This document shows positions 41,053 to 50,759 of a stretch of 64,000 nucleotides of DNA, in pieces. Positions within the stretch are counted from its first letter, which is position 1. The number at the start of each line of letters is the position of its first letter. The position numbers and the translations under genes were made by a program. The notes beneath the pieces are model-generated. The model searched no databases. It was not told where the DNA came from and saw only the letters and a list, made by a program, of their open reading frames with translations. Origin of the DNA: Aliikangiella coralliicola (GTDB lineage Bacteria; Pseudomonadota; Gammaproteobacteria; Enterobacterales; Kangiellaceae); the NCBI RefSeq assembly GCF_007004725.1, contig NZ_ML660171.1:62001-126000 (forward strand), read 5' to 3'.

Positions 41053-41262
41053 ATGGCAGACGAATCACAAAAAGTCGAAATCGCAGTCTTAAAAGAAAAA
41101 AACAAAAACCTCGAACAACGAGTAGAAAAGTTAATTGAGGCGGTAGAGCGAAATAACGAGTTTCTAACACGAACAAAAGGAATAGCATTCGGTGCCGCAA
41201 TAATTATTTCAGCTGTCTGGGGACTCATTCTAGCCGCCTGGAAGTATCTCGGTACTCAGTAG
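41053..41262 (+). CDS. Small coiled-coil/TM protein, holin- or XhlA-like
   Basis: 69 residues: a coiled coil (about 8-40: VEIAVLKEKNKNLEQRVEKLIEAVERNNEF) followed by one transmembrane helix (about 45-66: GIAFGAAIIISAVWGLILAAW). This plan fits hemolysin XhlA-type phage lysis accessories or a spanin-like membrane protein. It is 10 bp before the giant spike gene. No endolysin adjoins, so the holin role is uncertain. Confidence 0.6.
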   Translation: MADESQKVEIAVLKEKNKNLEQRVEKLIEAVERNNEFLTRTKGIAFGAAIIISAVWGLILAAWKYLGTQ

Positions 41263-41271
41263 GGATAAGTC

Positions 41272-44200
41272 GTGCCAATAAGTATCCTACAACAAGCACT
41301 CGGGTTAGGGGATAACGACACTCTCCCGACTGGCTTACCAATAGCTGGACCAGATAGAGTATTAGCCGGCGCAGTATTGTGTGAAGGAACAGACCTGGCG
41401 GGATTAACAGGGATAACGATTGGTGGCGTCCAGGCAACAATTCATACCGAACTTTTAGCCGGTACGATTGATGTCGTTGGTTTTTACATCAAAGAAGCTG
41501 ATATACCAAACATCACGGATACCTCGATTGTCTTCCAAGGGGTAACGGTTGCGAGTTCAAGCATCGTCATTATTTCGATTTTATTTGCAGGTGTGGACCA
41601 AACGACTACAGTCACTGATTTTGCCGTCGGTGCTCAAAACTCCACACAGGACGCAACCTACGTTCTAGATGAAATTGAAAATGGAATGGCAATTGCGTTC
41701 GTAGGTTGTTCAAAGGCGACCGGAACTGCCTGGACATTCGGAAGTTATACGCAAGTCGCGGGTGATTCTGCGCCTCAGTGGACACAGGGAACAAATACAT
41801 CAGGCGTTGCGGCGATTAAAGTATTAACTGCTGATGCGACGAACGTAAGCAACACAATTCAAAGCGGGTTAGCCACTGATAAAGTGGGCTGGTTCGCAAT
41901 GGTCTTAAATGCGGCGCCAGGAGGGGGTGATACGACAGCGCCAGTCTTAACTAACCCGACAGCGAGCACTGTAACTGCAGATGGTGTTACACCACAGGCA
42001 ATCACAGATGAAGGTAACGGCACGGCTTATATAGTTGTTGTTCCCGATGGCGATGTTCCAAGTATTGCGCAAATCAAAGCAGGCCAACAAAGCAACGGAA
42101 CGGCGGCAATAGCAGCTGAGAATCTAGCAATATTATCAACTGGCGTTATCAGTTTTACACCAGTTACCGGCTTATCAGAATCCACTAACTACGAACTCTT
42201 TTTTGTCCACACTGATGCCGCTGCTAATGACAGTCTGGCAGAAACCGTTGGATTCACAACTGGTGGTTCTGGCGGTGGAGGGGGAGGCGGTGGAACCAGT
42301 AACATCGGCGGCATTAACTTAGCGGCTTATACGCCGGTCGGAATAGTTCAAGAATTCCCTCACCCTGATGGCAATAGCTCGGGTGTTGGTGTTGATATTG
42401 AAAACGGCAGGATAGGTGTCATTCGTAACGGCGCCAGAGAATTACATGAGTATGCGATTGGAGACTACAGTACAACCATTCGAACCGTAAGTATCAATGG
42501 TCTCGATAATGGTTCAGACTCCGAATCTATTACTTATATGGGTAATGGAGAAATTGCAGTCGGTACCGAAGACGGCGGCGCCTATAAAATCCATATTCTG
42601 GATTTGCCGACCGGCACAGTTGATATTTCAATTGGTGCAAAACAATCTTTGACTCTCGCAGAACCAGGTATCGATAACAATAGTGGGTTAGAGGGATTAA
42701 CTTACGACAAAGTAAATAAGGTATTTTATGGGGTAGGTGAGGGACAGCAGGTTAATACGCCAAGAAAATTTTTCAAAGTTATCAGACCGACGAATACAAC
42801 AACCGATTACACATACACCGATCCAGAATTAGTTGTCACCGAGCCTTTTGATCCCGAAGTCACATTTGCTATCCTGGGGGCGACCGGAGAACAGTTTGAT
42901 TTAAGTGGATGCTCATTCGACGATAAAACCGGACGAATAATTATTCAAAGTCATACAGGCGGCAAAGCCATTGAGGTCGATGTTGAGACAGGGGTCTATT
43001 ATTCGGAGGTCGACACTTCTGTCAATCCACAGGCTGAAGGGGTAGAAATCTTACCGGATCGCAGCATTATCATTATTAGTGAAGGTCGGCATTACCTCCA
43101 GTACATTCCACCGCCCGCACCGGTGATTAATCAGCCGCCTCACGCAACAGTAGCCCTGGGCAACACATTTTCGTATACACCGACTCTCTCAGCTGGCTCC
43201 GATGTTTTCTGGTTCAAGGAGTACGGTCCAGATAGTATGCAGGTTAATCCAGAAACAGGGGAAATTACCTGGGATACAACGGGATTCCCAAGGGGGCAGG
43301 GTATTCCGATTGCAATCGGTTGTTCAAACGAATGGGGAGAAGACACCAAATGGTTTGTGCTCCACGTTGATAACACCGGCACGTCAAAACTTGTTGTACT
43401 TGGTACAGATACCACATCATCTAATATTCGAATTGGTGCACTTGAAGCGATTTTTGCCAGCGGCGATACATTAGCTGTTCCCGGTGGGCTTTATTATGCG
43501 TCGGTATCAGCTAATGGAAGTTTTGAGAATTCTTTCGCTGATAGTTTTGGCGGCGATATACCTGCCGGCACTGCTAATCAACTAACAACAATATGCGGTG
43601 CCGGTGAGGTTATTGTTGACTCGAGTCCTCATGATGCGATCCCTAGACAAGATGAATGTTTAGAAATTCTGGCTAACCAGGCGACGATTAAATCATTTGT
43701 TAAATTCGCTTCAATGGAATTCACTGGCGCAAACCGCCAGGCGATATTAAACGCCGCTGCGAGTAACGTACTCGAATTAGTGGGTGCAACTGATAGCGGG
43801 TACGCTCAGAATCCAACAACTTTCACAGAAGCTGATGCTTCCTATGGCTCAGTAGCTTCAGGTTACATGCAGGGTAATGGTTCGGTTTATGAGCACTGTT
43901 TTGCGTTCGGACAATTTCGGTATGGCCTGCAATTTGGGAATGTGATTTCAGATACTTTGATGTCACGTTGTCTAGTGCGCCCAGATGAATATCACGGTGA
44001 CCAACCTCGTGGAGCAATTACCCATTATTCAACCGAAGGAAGCGGCGTATTCTCAAACCTTGTTGTTGACGGTGACCAGGAACACCTATCGCCGTTTTAC
44101 TCAAATTATGCAGGGGCTTTTGCTTTCCCAGCGACGGGTAACGAAGCATTCCCTAATAACCAGGTATTTCATGGCAACCTAAGCCTCAATACCCATATGG

Positions 44201-45939
44201 TGCCATTCACTGCTGATGGTTCTGCAGGCACAAGTATTATCAATGCAAGTCATTTCGTGGTCATCGACTCCACCAATACGATAACGCCACAAACAGGCGC
44301 AACAAGCCCGGCAATCATTAATTCAAATTCAGTTCTTAATCTGGACAACGCCAGCTTTGATAAAAATAGCACCTGGAATGATGAGGTCATGGCGGGTTCA
44401 AATGGATTTATCAGAGCGGGTGATTCAACTAACGATATTACGATTACTAAATCAATATTCAGCCAGGGCGGTTGGAGTGTGTCAGCGACAATTGATGTCG
44501 GACCACTACTAAATGCAACCGGCGGAACGTCCGGCAGTGCCTTCACTGATAACAATGTTTATGATTTTAAAGGCACAATCGACGCCAGCGGTGCTTATAC
44601 GGTTAGCGGAACCATAACGACCGACCCCCATGCGAACGGCTGGGATTATCCGACAAGAATTGAAGAAGGTTCACCACTGGCGCTATCTGGCCACGGTGCA
44701 GACCTGACGAAATTTAAATGTCCATCACATGTAATGCCAGGCGATCCAGGTTGGCAGACAGCAACCAACAGATGGGCATGGCCATACCCGGCAGAGACTC
44801 GTATTCGAGAAAGAATGCGTCAGTATGGGAAAACGAATCTACCAGTCAGAAACCCGGTTCACACTCAAAACCCCACGCAGTTTGATGGAGTGATTTCGGG
44901 TGCCAGAGGTTTTTGCGCTGATGGAGAATCATTATCTGATTATATTTGGGGATACTTTGGCAGAACGGTACCACCTTTAAGAGTCGCAGCCTCAACAACT
45001 GCAGCAGATGAAATCACATTCAGGATAGGAAGATACCGTTCGGATAGAGGTTATCGAATAACAAAATTTAACGTCTACGAAACTGGCGACATGGTAAATC
45101 CAGTTTTAAGTTTCTCGGGATTGAAAGGGGTTCTAACAGGCGTTGCAGATGGAAATTATGAGTATGTAATTCGCGCGGTCGATGCAACTAAAATATCGGC
45201 CTTTGGTGCAAACGAATCTGGTGAGTCCGGCAACTCGGATAAAATAACTATAAATGTCGGACCCGCCGGACCAGACACAACACCTAACGCTTTTTCTTTC
45301 ATCGACCAGACCGACATAGCGTTAAGTACTCAGGTTGAATCTAATGTAATCACAGTCTCAGGTATCGACACACCAGCATCAATTTCAATTACATCATCAG
45401 CCGGCATGGAATACCGGATTAATGCCGGGGCTTACACTACCACGGCGGGCACAGTAAACAATGGTGACACCGTTCAATTACGAGTCACGAGCTCTGCAGC
45501 AAACAGCACGTCAGTTAATGGAACGCTTAATATCGGGGGAGTGGCAGACCAATGGGATGTAACAACTATTGGCGCCGCAGATACAACACCAGACGCATTT
45601 ACATTCACTGACCAAACCGGTGTTAACTTATCGAGCCAGATTATTTCAGATGAAATTACGATTGCAGGCATAAACGCAGTGGCATCAATTAGTATCACGG
45701 GAGCAGGTGAATTCAGTATTGACGGCGGCGCTTACACGAACGTCGCAACAACCATTAACAATGGCCAAACGGTAAGACTCAGACAAACAAGCTCCACTAT
45801 CAACAGCACGGAAACAACAGTCACTCTCGACGTCGGCGGAGTAACCGATATTTGGTCGGTTACAACGCTACCTGCAAGTGCCGCAGAACTCGACGAGTAC
45901 ACACCAGGTATATCAATCAAAATAGGAATCAGCTTATGA
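41272..45939 (+). CDS. Giant phage spike/adhesin with beta-propeller and beta-helix
   Basis: 1555 residues from a GTG start (AGGGAT site). In order: an N-terminal virion- or surface-anchor region (about 1-220), a fibronectin-like domain (about 222-340), a run of nine Gly in ten residues, a beta-propeller of the SdiA-regulated type (about 346-620: SDSESITYMGNGEIAVGTEDG, GLEGLTYDKVNKVFYGVGEG), an Ig-like domain (about 625-705), a long region with right-handed beta-helix character (about 710-1200) and two C-terminal repeats of about 88 residues (each starting DTTP-AF-F-DQT). Probably the receptor-binding spike. Unusually it sits upstream of the terminase. The stop overlaps the spike-base gene by 4 bp. 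Confidence 0.75.
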   Translation: MPISILQQALGLGDNDTLPTGLPIAGPDRVLAGAVLCEGTDLAGLTGITIGGVQATIHTELLAGTIDVVGFYIKEADIPNITDTSIVFQGVTVASSSIVIISILFAGVDQTTTVTDFAVGAQNSTQDATYVLDEIENGMAIAFVGCSKATGTAWTFGSYTQVAGDSAPQWTQGTNTSGVAAIKVLTADATNVSNTIQSGLATDKVGWFAMVLNAAPGGGDTTAPVLTNPTASTVTADGVTPQAITDEGNGTAYIVVVPDGDVPSIAQIKAGQQSNGTAAIAAENLAILSTGVISFTPVTGLSESTNYELFFVHTDAAANDSLAETVGFTTGGSGGGGGGGGTSNIGGINLAAYTPVGIVQEFPHPDGNSSGVGVDIENGRIGVIRNGARELHEYAIGDYSTTIRTVSINGLDNGSDSESITYMGNGEIAVGTEDGGAYKIHILDLPTGTVDISIGAKQSLTLAEPGIDNNSGLEGLTYDKVNKVFYGVGEGQQVNTPRKFFKVIRPTNTTTDYTYTDPELVVTEPFDPEVTFAILGATGEQFDLSGCSFDDKTGRIIIQSHTGGKAIEVDVETGVYYSEVDTSVNPQAEGVEILPDRSIIIISEGRHYLQYIPPPAPVINQPPHATVALGNTFSYTPTLSAGSDVFWFKEYGPDSMQVNPETGEITWDTTGFPRGQGIPIAIGCSNEWGEDTKWFVLHVDNTGTSKLVVLGTDTTSSNIRIGALEAIFASGDTLAVPGGLYYASVSANGSFENSFADSFGGDIPAGTANQLTTICGAGEVIVDSSPHDAIPRQDECLEILANQATIKSFVKFASMEFTGANRQAILNAAASNVLELVGATDSGYAQNPTTFTEADASYGSVASGYMQGNGSVYEHCFAFGQFRYGLQFGNVISDTLMSRCLVRPDEYHGDQPRGAITHYSTEGSGVFSNLVVDGDQEHLSPFYSNYAGAFAFPATGNEAFPNNQVFHGNLSLNTHMVPFTADGSAGTSIINASHFVVIDSTNTITPQTGATSPAIINSNSVLNLDNASFDKNSTWNDEVMAGSNGFIRAGDSTNDITITKSIFSQGGWSVSATIDVGPLLNATGGTSGSAFTDNNVYDFKGTIDASGAYTVSGTITTDPHANGWDYPTRIEEGSPLALSGHGADLTKFKCPSHVMPGDPGWQTATNRWAWPYPAETRIRERMRQYGKTNLPVRNPVHTQNPTQFDGVISGARGFCADGESLSDYIWGYFGRTVPPLRVAASTTAADEITFRIGRYRSDRGYRITKFNVYETGDMVNPVLSFSGLKGVLTGVADGNYEYVIRAVDATKISAFGANESGESGNSDKITINVGPAGPDTTPNAFSFIDQTDIALSTQVESNVITVSGIDTPASISITSSAGMEYRINAGAYTTTAGTVNNGDTVQLRVTSSAANSTSVNGTLNIGGVADQWDVTTIGAADTTPDAFTFTDQTGVNLSSQIISDEITIAGINAVASISITGAGEFSIDGGAYTNVATTINNGQTVRLRQTSSTINSTETTVTLDVGGVTDIWSVTTLPASAAELDEYTPGISIKIGISL

Positions 45940-46172
45940 GCAACGCAACAGAACCCCCACGCAAATGGAAAGCAATCGTTCCGCACGACACTAATCGCTT
46001 AGAAGTAGCAGTCAGAGCGCTTTACTTTAATGGCGCAGGCAATGTCGTCCTAGAAGACGCAGACGGAAACACTGAAACATTCACAGTCGCGGCAGGCCAG
46101 GTACTTGTTGCACAACCTAAGAGAGTTCATGCGACCGGCACAACTGTGGCTGGTATTATTGGGATGGCGTGA
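45936..46172 (+). CDS. Spike base protein (RCAP_Rcc01079-type)
   Basis: 78 residues from ATG 45936 (ATGA overlap with the spike stop; the longer frame from 45852 runs inside the spike gene). WKAIVPHDTNRLEVAVRALYFNGAGNVVLEDADGNTETFTVAAGQVLVAQPKRVHATGTTV is the short beta-sandwich pattern of small spike-base proteins common in phages and gene transfer agents. It likely links the spike to the virion, in agreement with the coupled translation. Confidence 0.8.
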   Translation: MSNATEPPRKWKAIVPHDTNRLEVAVRALYFNGAGNVVLEDADGNTETFTVAAGQVLVAQPKRVHATGTTVAGIIGMA

Positions 46173-46265
46173 GACTAATTGTTTGGTATTTTTTTAATCC
46201 AACCTTGCATTTACGGGGGATATTAGTTTAATTGTAAAGAACCGAGAATCAAGGCAAAAATAAAA

Positions 46266-47258
46266 ATGGTGATTTTATTGGAATTGAAGGGCTTGTTACA
46301 AACTGCACTTCCTATGGTTGCATTATTAATTTCTCTTACGGCTCTGATTATCACAACACGCAATTTCAAAAGAAAATCAGGAGTATATGTGCGTGGGACT
46401 TATTGCATTGTAATGGGAGGCCCCGTTCCATATGTCGGAAATATTGTACTAGAAAACCTCAAAGATCGTACTGTCATCATTTTTGAAATCTATTTAAAAG
46501 TAGGACAGAATTACTATATCAAGTTAGAAGATTTTACGGGAAACCCGAAAATATTAAAGCCTTTTGAAGTTTTCTCAAATAGTTACGACCCACCTGATTT
46601 TTACAGCTGTAGTGTGGACAGAATCAATCTGAACAAATTGATGGGATATGACGGAAAGAGAAATTTAGTCTTAGCGACATCCCAAGGAAAATATGAGGTT
46701 GGTGAATTTATTAATAAATGGGAGCCGATTCAAGAGCATCTCTCGAGTAACTCTTTGACCGTCGAAGTTCTTCCTCAAGCGTTTGAGTTTAGAAGTGTGC
46801 GATGCACTTTGAACGTAATATTTCTTGTCGAAATTATATTTAAAGATAAAGAAGTCGAAAAAGTAACAATTCGCTCTACAGATAAGGTAGTTAATATTTT
46901 GGGTGGATTCCCCCTGAGTAAACAGGAGCTTGAATCAAAAGATAAATTGCAATCCTATCTAGTTAATAAATTGGCTGAAAAGAATGTCAAATATTCCAAA
47001 TTGGTTGTTCATGACATCGCTAAAATTAGAGCTCAATACTATGGGGATTTTTACAATTATGAGTTCGATGCATACCATTACAATTGGATTGAATATCGTG
47101 TTTGGGGGCCGATTCAGACAAAGTTTAATGATTTTTTACTCTTTCTAGAGAATCGGCAATATCGTTCATCAAGCAAAATAGGCTGGAGAGTCTTTGTTTT
47201 ATTGTTAATTTTTCTAATCAACTTAAGTTTGTATAAATGTGTGGCTAATTTAACTTAG
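46266..47258 (+). CDS. Accessory membrane protein
   Basis: 330 residues: one transmembrane helix at the N-terminus (about 13-30) and one at the C-terminus (about 308-326), with a long soluble region between them (beta-rich, KGYVRGTYCIV-type start). No family recognised. It lies between the spike-base gene and a minus-strand membrane gene, away from the phage core genes; AT-rich. Likely a moron. Confidence 0.65.
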   Translation: MVILLELKGLLQTALPMVALLISLTALIITTRNFKRKSGVYVRGTYCIVMGGPVPYVGNIVLENLKDRTVIIFEIYLKVGQNYYIKLEDFTGNPKILKPFEVFSNSYDPPDFYSCSVDRINLNKLMGYDGKRNLVLATSQGKYEVGEFINKWEPIQEHLSSNSLTVEVLPQAFEFRSVRCTLNVIFLVEIIFKDKEVEKVTIRSTDKVVNILGGFPLSKQELESKDKLQSYLVNKLAEKNVKYSKLVVHDIAKIRAQYYGDFYNYEFDAYHYNWIEYRVWGPIQTKFNDFLLFLENRQYRSSSKIGWRVFVLLLIFLINLSLYKCVANLT

Positions 47259-47337
47259 AATAATGAGCATAAGAACATGGGCGTATTGGTTTTGATAAAA
47301 CAACCAATTTTATGATAATTTGAAACATCACCGGAAC

Positions 47338-48267
47338 TTATTTACCAGATTTTAGCAATTGTTTTGCAAGTTCGACTGCTTGGTCGGAAGGGGCCTTATG
47401 TGCTTTGGAATAGTCAAGGTCATCCGGCGAAGTTAATTTTACAAGTTCTTCAAAAGTTAAATTATCAATTCGCTTGCTGAGTTGTAAGGCGTCAGCTCTG
47501 CCATCGTAAAATGCAGCAAGTCGAGTACTGTACTTATAAAGAGAAACCAGTATTTGAACCAAAAACAAGAGCATAAAAACAGCTCCAACCCTAGTACTTA
47601 GTGCTGAAATCTCGGAGGAACTCCAACCCTTCGCTTGCTGCTCAATTTGGACTTTTGCCAAATGGCTGTTTAACTGCGGCGCAAGAATATTATTTAGATC
47701 TTTGTTAAGCTTATCTGTAAGAGCTCGTTCAATTTTCAATGGAAGTGGGACTCTACCATATTTAGTTTCCTCCAATTTCTGAATAAAGGCTGTATCATCG
47801 ATAACAATTTCACTCTTGTTCATCATAGAGGTGATCACTGATTCGGATATTTTTTGTATAAATTGGGTAGTCTCATAGTTTCTAGACATTTGAGTTGTCT
47901 TTCGTGCAATCGAATCTGCATAAATGTATATTTGTGCTCCTCCAAGTAATGTGACAAATATAAATACCAATATTATTCGAGCCGCAAAAGTTAATCGTTT
48001 TGCTCGAATCCTAAATAAACTAACCAGATAAGCGATAGTTTTGTTTCCTGATTCGGTTTTTATGCCTCCAAGTGTTATTTTCTTTATAGATCGTATAAAA
48101 ATCGCTCTAATTATGAAATAGGGCGACGCAAAAAAGACAAAAACTAGCGATCCCGCGAATGAGCTTGATATTGTTGGTTTGTAGGATTCTGTATAACCAT
48201 AGATGAATCCTGCAATGATAAGCGTGAGTAATAAAGCGACATCAAAAATATACTTTTTAATTATCAT
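47338..48267 (-). CDS. Accessory polytopic membrane protein next to the terminase
   Basis: 309 residues from ATG 48267 (AGGG 9 nt upstream); a longer frame from a TTG at 48357 is possible but has no clear site and would run through the conserved 13-mer. Three N-terminal transmembrane helices (about 8-28, 38-58, 95-116), a periplasmic or cytoplasmic helical region (about 120-220) and another helix (about 224-242). C-terminal tail with KRIDNLTFEELVKLTSPDDLDYSKAHKA. No family recognised; oriented against the late genes. Confidence 0.65.
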   Translation of the reverse strand: MIIKKYIFDVALLLTLIIAGFIYGYTESYKPTISSSFAGSLVFVFFASPYFIIRAIFIRSIKKITLGGIKTESGNKTIAYLVSLFRIRAKRLTFAARIILVFIFVTLLGGAQIYIYADSIARKTTQMSRNYETTQFIQKISESVITSMMNKSEIVIDDTAFIQKLEETKYGRVPLPLKIERALTDKLNKDLNNILAPQLNSHLAKVQIEQQAKGWSSSEISALSTRVGAVFMLLFLVQILVSLYKYSTRLAAFYDGRADALQLSKRIDNLTFEELVKLTSPDDLDYSKAHKAPSDQAVELAKQLLKSGK

Positions 48268-48333
48268 TTCAGAATCCCTTCTTGAGCTTAATAACTCAAA
48301 GTTTAGTTTACGGGATGTTATTTCGCTATCAAT

Positions 48334-48347
48334 TGGATAGATTTTTC
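48334..48347 (+). promoter_or_regulatory. Variant of the 13-mer, site 4 (before small terminase)
   Basis: TTGGATAGATTTTTC-type copy with one additional T, 28 bp before the small terminase ATG and, with the ATG start chosen for the opposite gene, in an intergenic position. It would start the structural gene block, as expected for a late promoter element. Confidence 0.5.
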
Positions 48348-48375
48348 TCTCAAACAAATCTCGTAAAATCTCGGG

Positions 48376-48858
48376 ATGACCTCAAAATCCCAGAAACTCA
48401 CCAAAAAACAAGAACTTTTCGTTCAAAATTACCTGGCTAATGGCTGCAATGGCGTACAAGCGGCTAAAAGTGCGGGTTATAAAGGCTCGGATAATACGCT
48501 GGCATCAGTAGCCAAAGAAAACCTACGAAAACCCCACATCGCAGAAAAAATCGAAGCCGAGCAAAACAAACTCAAAGAAGACCTTCATATTACCGCCGAA
48601 TGGAAGCGTGAAAAGCTTCGCGAAGTCATCGAGCGTTGCCTTCAAGCAGAGCCCGTGATGATAAAGGTTGAGGGTGAATGGACTGAAACCGGTGAATACC
48701 AATTCGACGGCAAAACCGCAGTTGGAGCAATTGCTGAGCTCAACAAAATGGACGGTGATTTAGCAGCGATAAAAATTCGCTCCAAGAACGAGCATGTCTT
48801 TGTTGATCACGTTGAAAAACTTCAGAAAGCCAGGGAGAGGGCAAAGAATCGTGACTAG
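48376..48858 (+). CDS. Terminase small subunit
   Basis: 160 residues of the Terminase_2 type: LTKKQELFVQNYLANGCNGVQAAKSAGYKGSDNTLASVAKENLRKPHIAEKIEAEQ (about 8-64, helix-turn-helix that recognises packaging DNA), then an oligomerisation helix region and a basic tail. It starts DNA packaging with the large subunit. It overlaps the HslV-like gene by 8 bp. Confidence 0.93.
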   Translation: MTSKSQKLTKKQELFVQNYLANGCNGVQAAKSAGYKGSDNTLASVAKENLRKPHIAEKIEAEQNKLKEDLHITAEWKREKLREVIERCLQAEPVMIKVEGEWTETGEYQFDGKTAVGAIAELNKMDGDLAAIKIRSKNEHVFVDHVEKLQKARERAKNRD

Positions 48859-49297
48859 TATCGTCTGGGATGGAAAATCATTGGCTGGCGATGGTCGACT
48901 CACTGTCAACGGTTACATAGTTGATTCATATTTTTCAAAGGTTAGAAAGATAAATGCCAATTTGCGCGGTGAAAGAGTTATTGCTATTGGTTTATCTGGG
49001 GATGCGGACGCACATCATTATATAGAGAGCTGGATCAAAAATGATTGCCTTGATGATTTACCGGATTGCATGGAGATAGGTGGGATTATTGTCACTGAAA
49101 GTAAAGCGTATTCATTTTGTGACGATTCAAATGGCAGGCTTTGTCTTATTAACGACAGTTTTGCTGTAGGTTCCGGCGCTCCCCTCTGTTTATCAGCTCT
49201 TAAATTAGGGTTAAACGCGAAAGAAGCAGTTAAGCACGCGGCATCTATTGATGTCTACACCGGCGGTAGAGTTAGGAGTATTTGTTGTCGTGAGTGA
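48851..49297 (+). CDS. HslV/proteasome-beta-like N-terminal nucleophile peptidase
   Basis: 148 residues from GTG 48851, chosen because it gives the protein Met-Thr-Ser-Ile-Val: after Met removal Thr1 is the Ntn nucleophile as in HslV. Further blocks match HslV: DGKSLAGDGRLTV (about 7-19), KVRKINANLRGERVIAIGLSGDADA, the catalytic-type KI lysine region (about 33-37) and AVGSGAPLCLSALKLGLNAKEAVKHAASIDVYTGG (about 108-142). Placed between the two terminase genes, it may be a capsid-maturation or virion protease, but such use is not established. No HslU-like ATPase adjoins. Confidence 0.75.
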   Translation: MTSIVWDGKSLAGDGRLTVNGYIVDSYFSKVRKINANLRGERVIAIGLSGDADAHHYIESWIKNDCLDDLPDCMEIGGIIVTESKAYSFCDDSNGRLCLINDSFAVGSGAPLCLSALKLGLNAKEAVKHAASIDVYTGGRVRSICCRE

Positions 49298-50759
49298 ATA
49301 CGCTGAAGCCGTCGATTTTGAAAAGCAGCTTCTTGAAGATGTTTCGGAATTCTATTTCGATTTATACGGGCTCGTCATGTACCTGTTTCCCTGGGGCGAG
49401 AAGGGGACATTGCTTGAAAAACATGATGGTCCAGATGAATGGCAAAAGGAACTGCTCGACGATATTGGTGCGCAATTAAAAGAAGGAAAATCAGTCCAGG
49501 AAGCCATTTCGAGCGGCCATGGAATTGGCAAAAGTTGTGAGTGTGCGTGGATAATTATTACGTTAATGTCATTGCGACCGCATTTGAATGGTGTGGTCAC
49601 TGCAAATACCCAAGCTCAACTTTCGAGTAAAACATGGAAAGAACTCGCTGTCTGGCACAAGCTCGCGCTTAATAATCACTGGTTTAAATGGACCGCAACT
49701 AAATTTTCTCACGTTCAACATCCTGAAACCTGGTTTGTTCAAGCAATCCCCCAGTCAGAAAATAACCCTGAGGCTTTCGCCGGTCTTCATGCTGAATACG
49801 TGCTCATTATTTACGATGAAGCGAGCGCGATCCCTGATTGCATTTGGGAAGTGTCCGAAGGGGCTATGACCACACCAGAGGCTGTTTGGGTTGCATTCGG
49901 AAACCCAACGCGTAATAGCGGGAGATTTAGAAACTGTTTTCCTGGTGGTAAATTCGCGCATCGTTGGGGCCACAAAAAAATCGATTCTCGCACCGCGAAA
50001 ATGACCGATAAGAAAAAAATTAATGGGTGGTTAGAGGATTATGGCGAAGACTCTGACTTTTTCCGTATTCGTGTTCGCGGTGAATTCCCACGAGCTGGCA
50101 GCAATCAGTTTATTGGCTCCGACATCGTGCTTGAAGCACAGCAAAGACAGCTTGAACTCAGAGAATATATTTCCTATCGAAAACTGATGGGGGTTGATGT
50201 CGCTCGGTTCGGTGATGACCGCTCTGTCATTACCATTCGGCAGGGAATGAAGATGTTTGATCCAAATATTTATCGCGGAATGGATAACATGGAACTCGCT
50301 GGAAAAGTCGTTGAACTCTATCGAGAGCATCAGCCATATGCAATTTACGTCGATGGAATTGGTAACGGTTCGGGAGTAGTTGACAGGCTCAGACAATTAG
50401 GTCTACCAGTTGTTGATGTTGTTGTCTCAAATGCTGCGACAAAACCACGCGAGTATGCAAACTTACGCGCGGAAATCTGGGGAGAAATGCGCGCCTGGTT
50501 AAAGCAAGGTGCAGATATTATTTTCACCGATGAAATGTCAGATGATCTCGTTTATCTAGAGTACGGTTACAACAACAAAATGCAAATTCAGCTCGAATCC
50601 AAAAAAGACCTAAAAGAAAGAGTTGGTTTTTCTCCAGACCTTGCAGAATCACTTGCACTTACTTTTGCACCATTCAAACCAATGGTAAATGTCCAAAATC
50701 AAGACTTACTTGCGCGTCAAATGCGCCAGCAAAACATTAGTAACAAAGGGTGGACCTAA
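49290..50759 (+). CDS. Terminase large subunit
   Basis: 489 residues from GTG 49290 (AGGAG upstream; overlap of 8 bp with the preceding gene). ATPase domain: Walker A SGHGIGKS (about 75-82) and Walker B VLIIYDEAS (about 170-178), with a coupling motif TTPEAVWVAFGNPTR. Nuclease domain: MGVDVARFGDDRSVI (about 305), YVDGIGNGSGVVDRL and FSPDLAESLALTF with conserved acidic residues. It cuts concatemers and drives DNA into the procapsid. It overlaps the following gene by 1 bp (TAATG). Confidence 0.96.
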   Translation: MSEYAEAVDFEKQLLEDVSEFYFDLYGLVMYLFPWGEKGTLLEKHDGPDEWQKELLDDIGAQLKEGKSVQEAISSGHGIGKSCECAWIIITLMSLRPHLNGVVTANTQAQLSSKTWKELAVWHKLALNNHWFKWTATKFSHVQHPETWFVQAIPQSENNPEAFAGLHAEYVLIIYDEASAIPDCIWEVSEGAMTTPEAVWVAFGNPTRNSGRFRNCFPGGKFAHRWGHKKIDSRTAKMTDKKKINGWLEDYGEDSDFFRIRVRGEFPRAGSNQFIGSDIVLEAQQRQLELREYISYRKLMGVDVARFGDDRSVITIRQGMKMFDPNIYRGMDNMELAGKVVELYREHQPYAIYVDGIGNGSGVVDRLRQLGLPVVDVVVSNAATKPREYANLRAEIWGEMRAWLKQGADIIFTDEMSDDLVYLEYGYNNKMQIQLESKKDLKERVGFSPDLAESLALTFAPFKPMVNVQNQDLLARQMRQQNISNKGWT

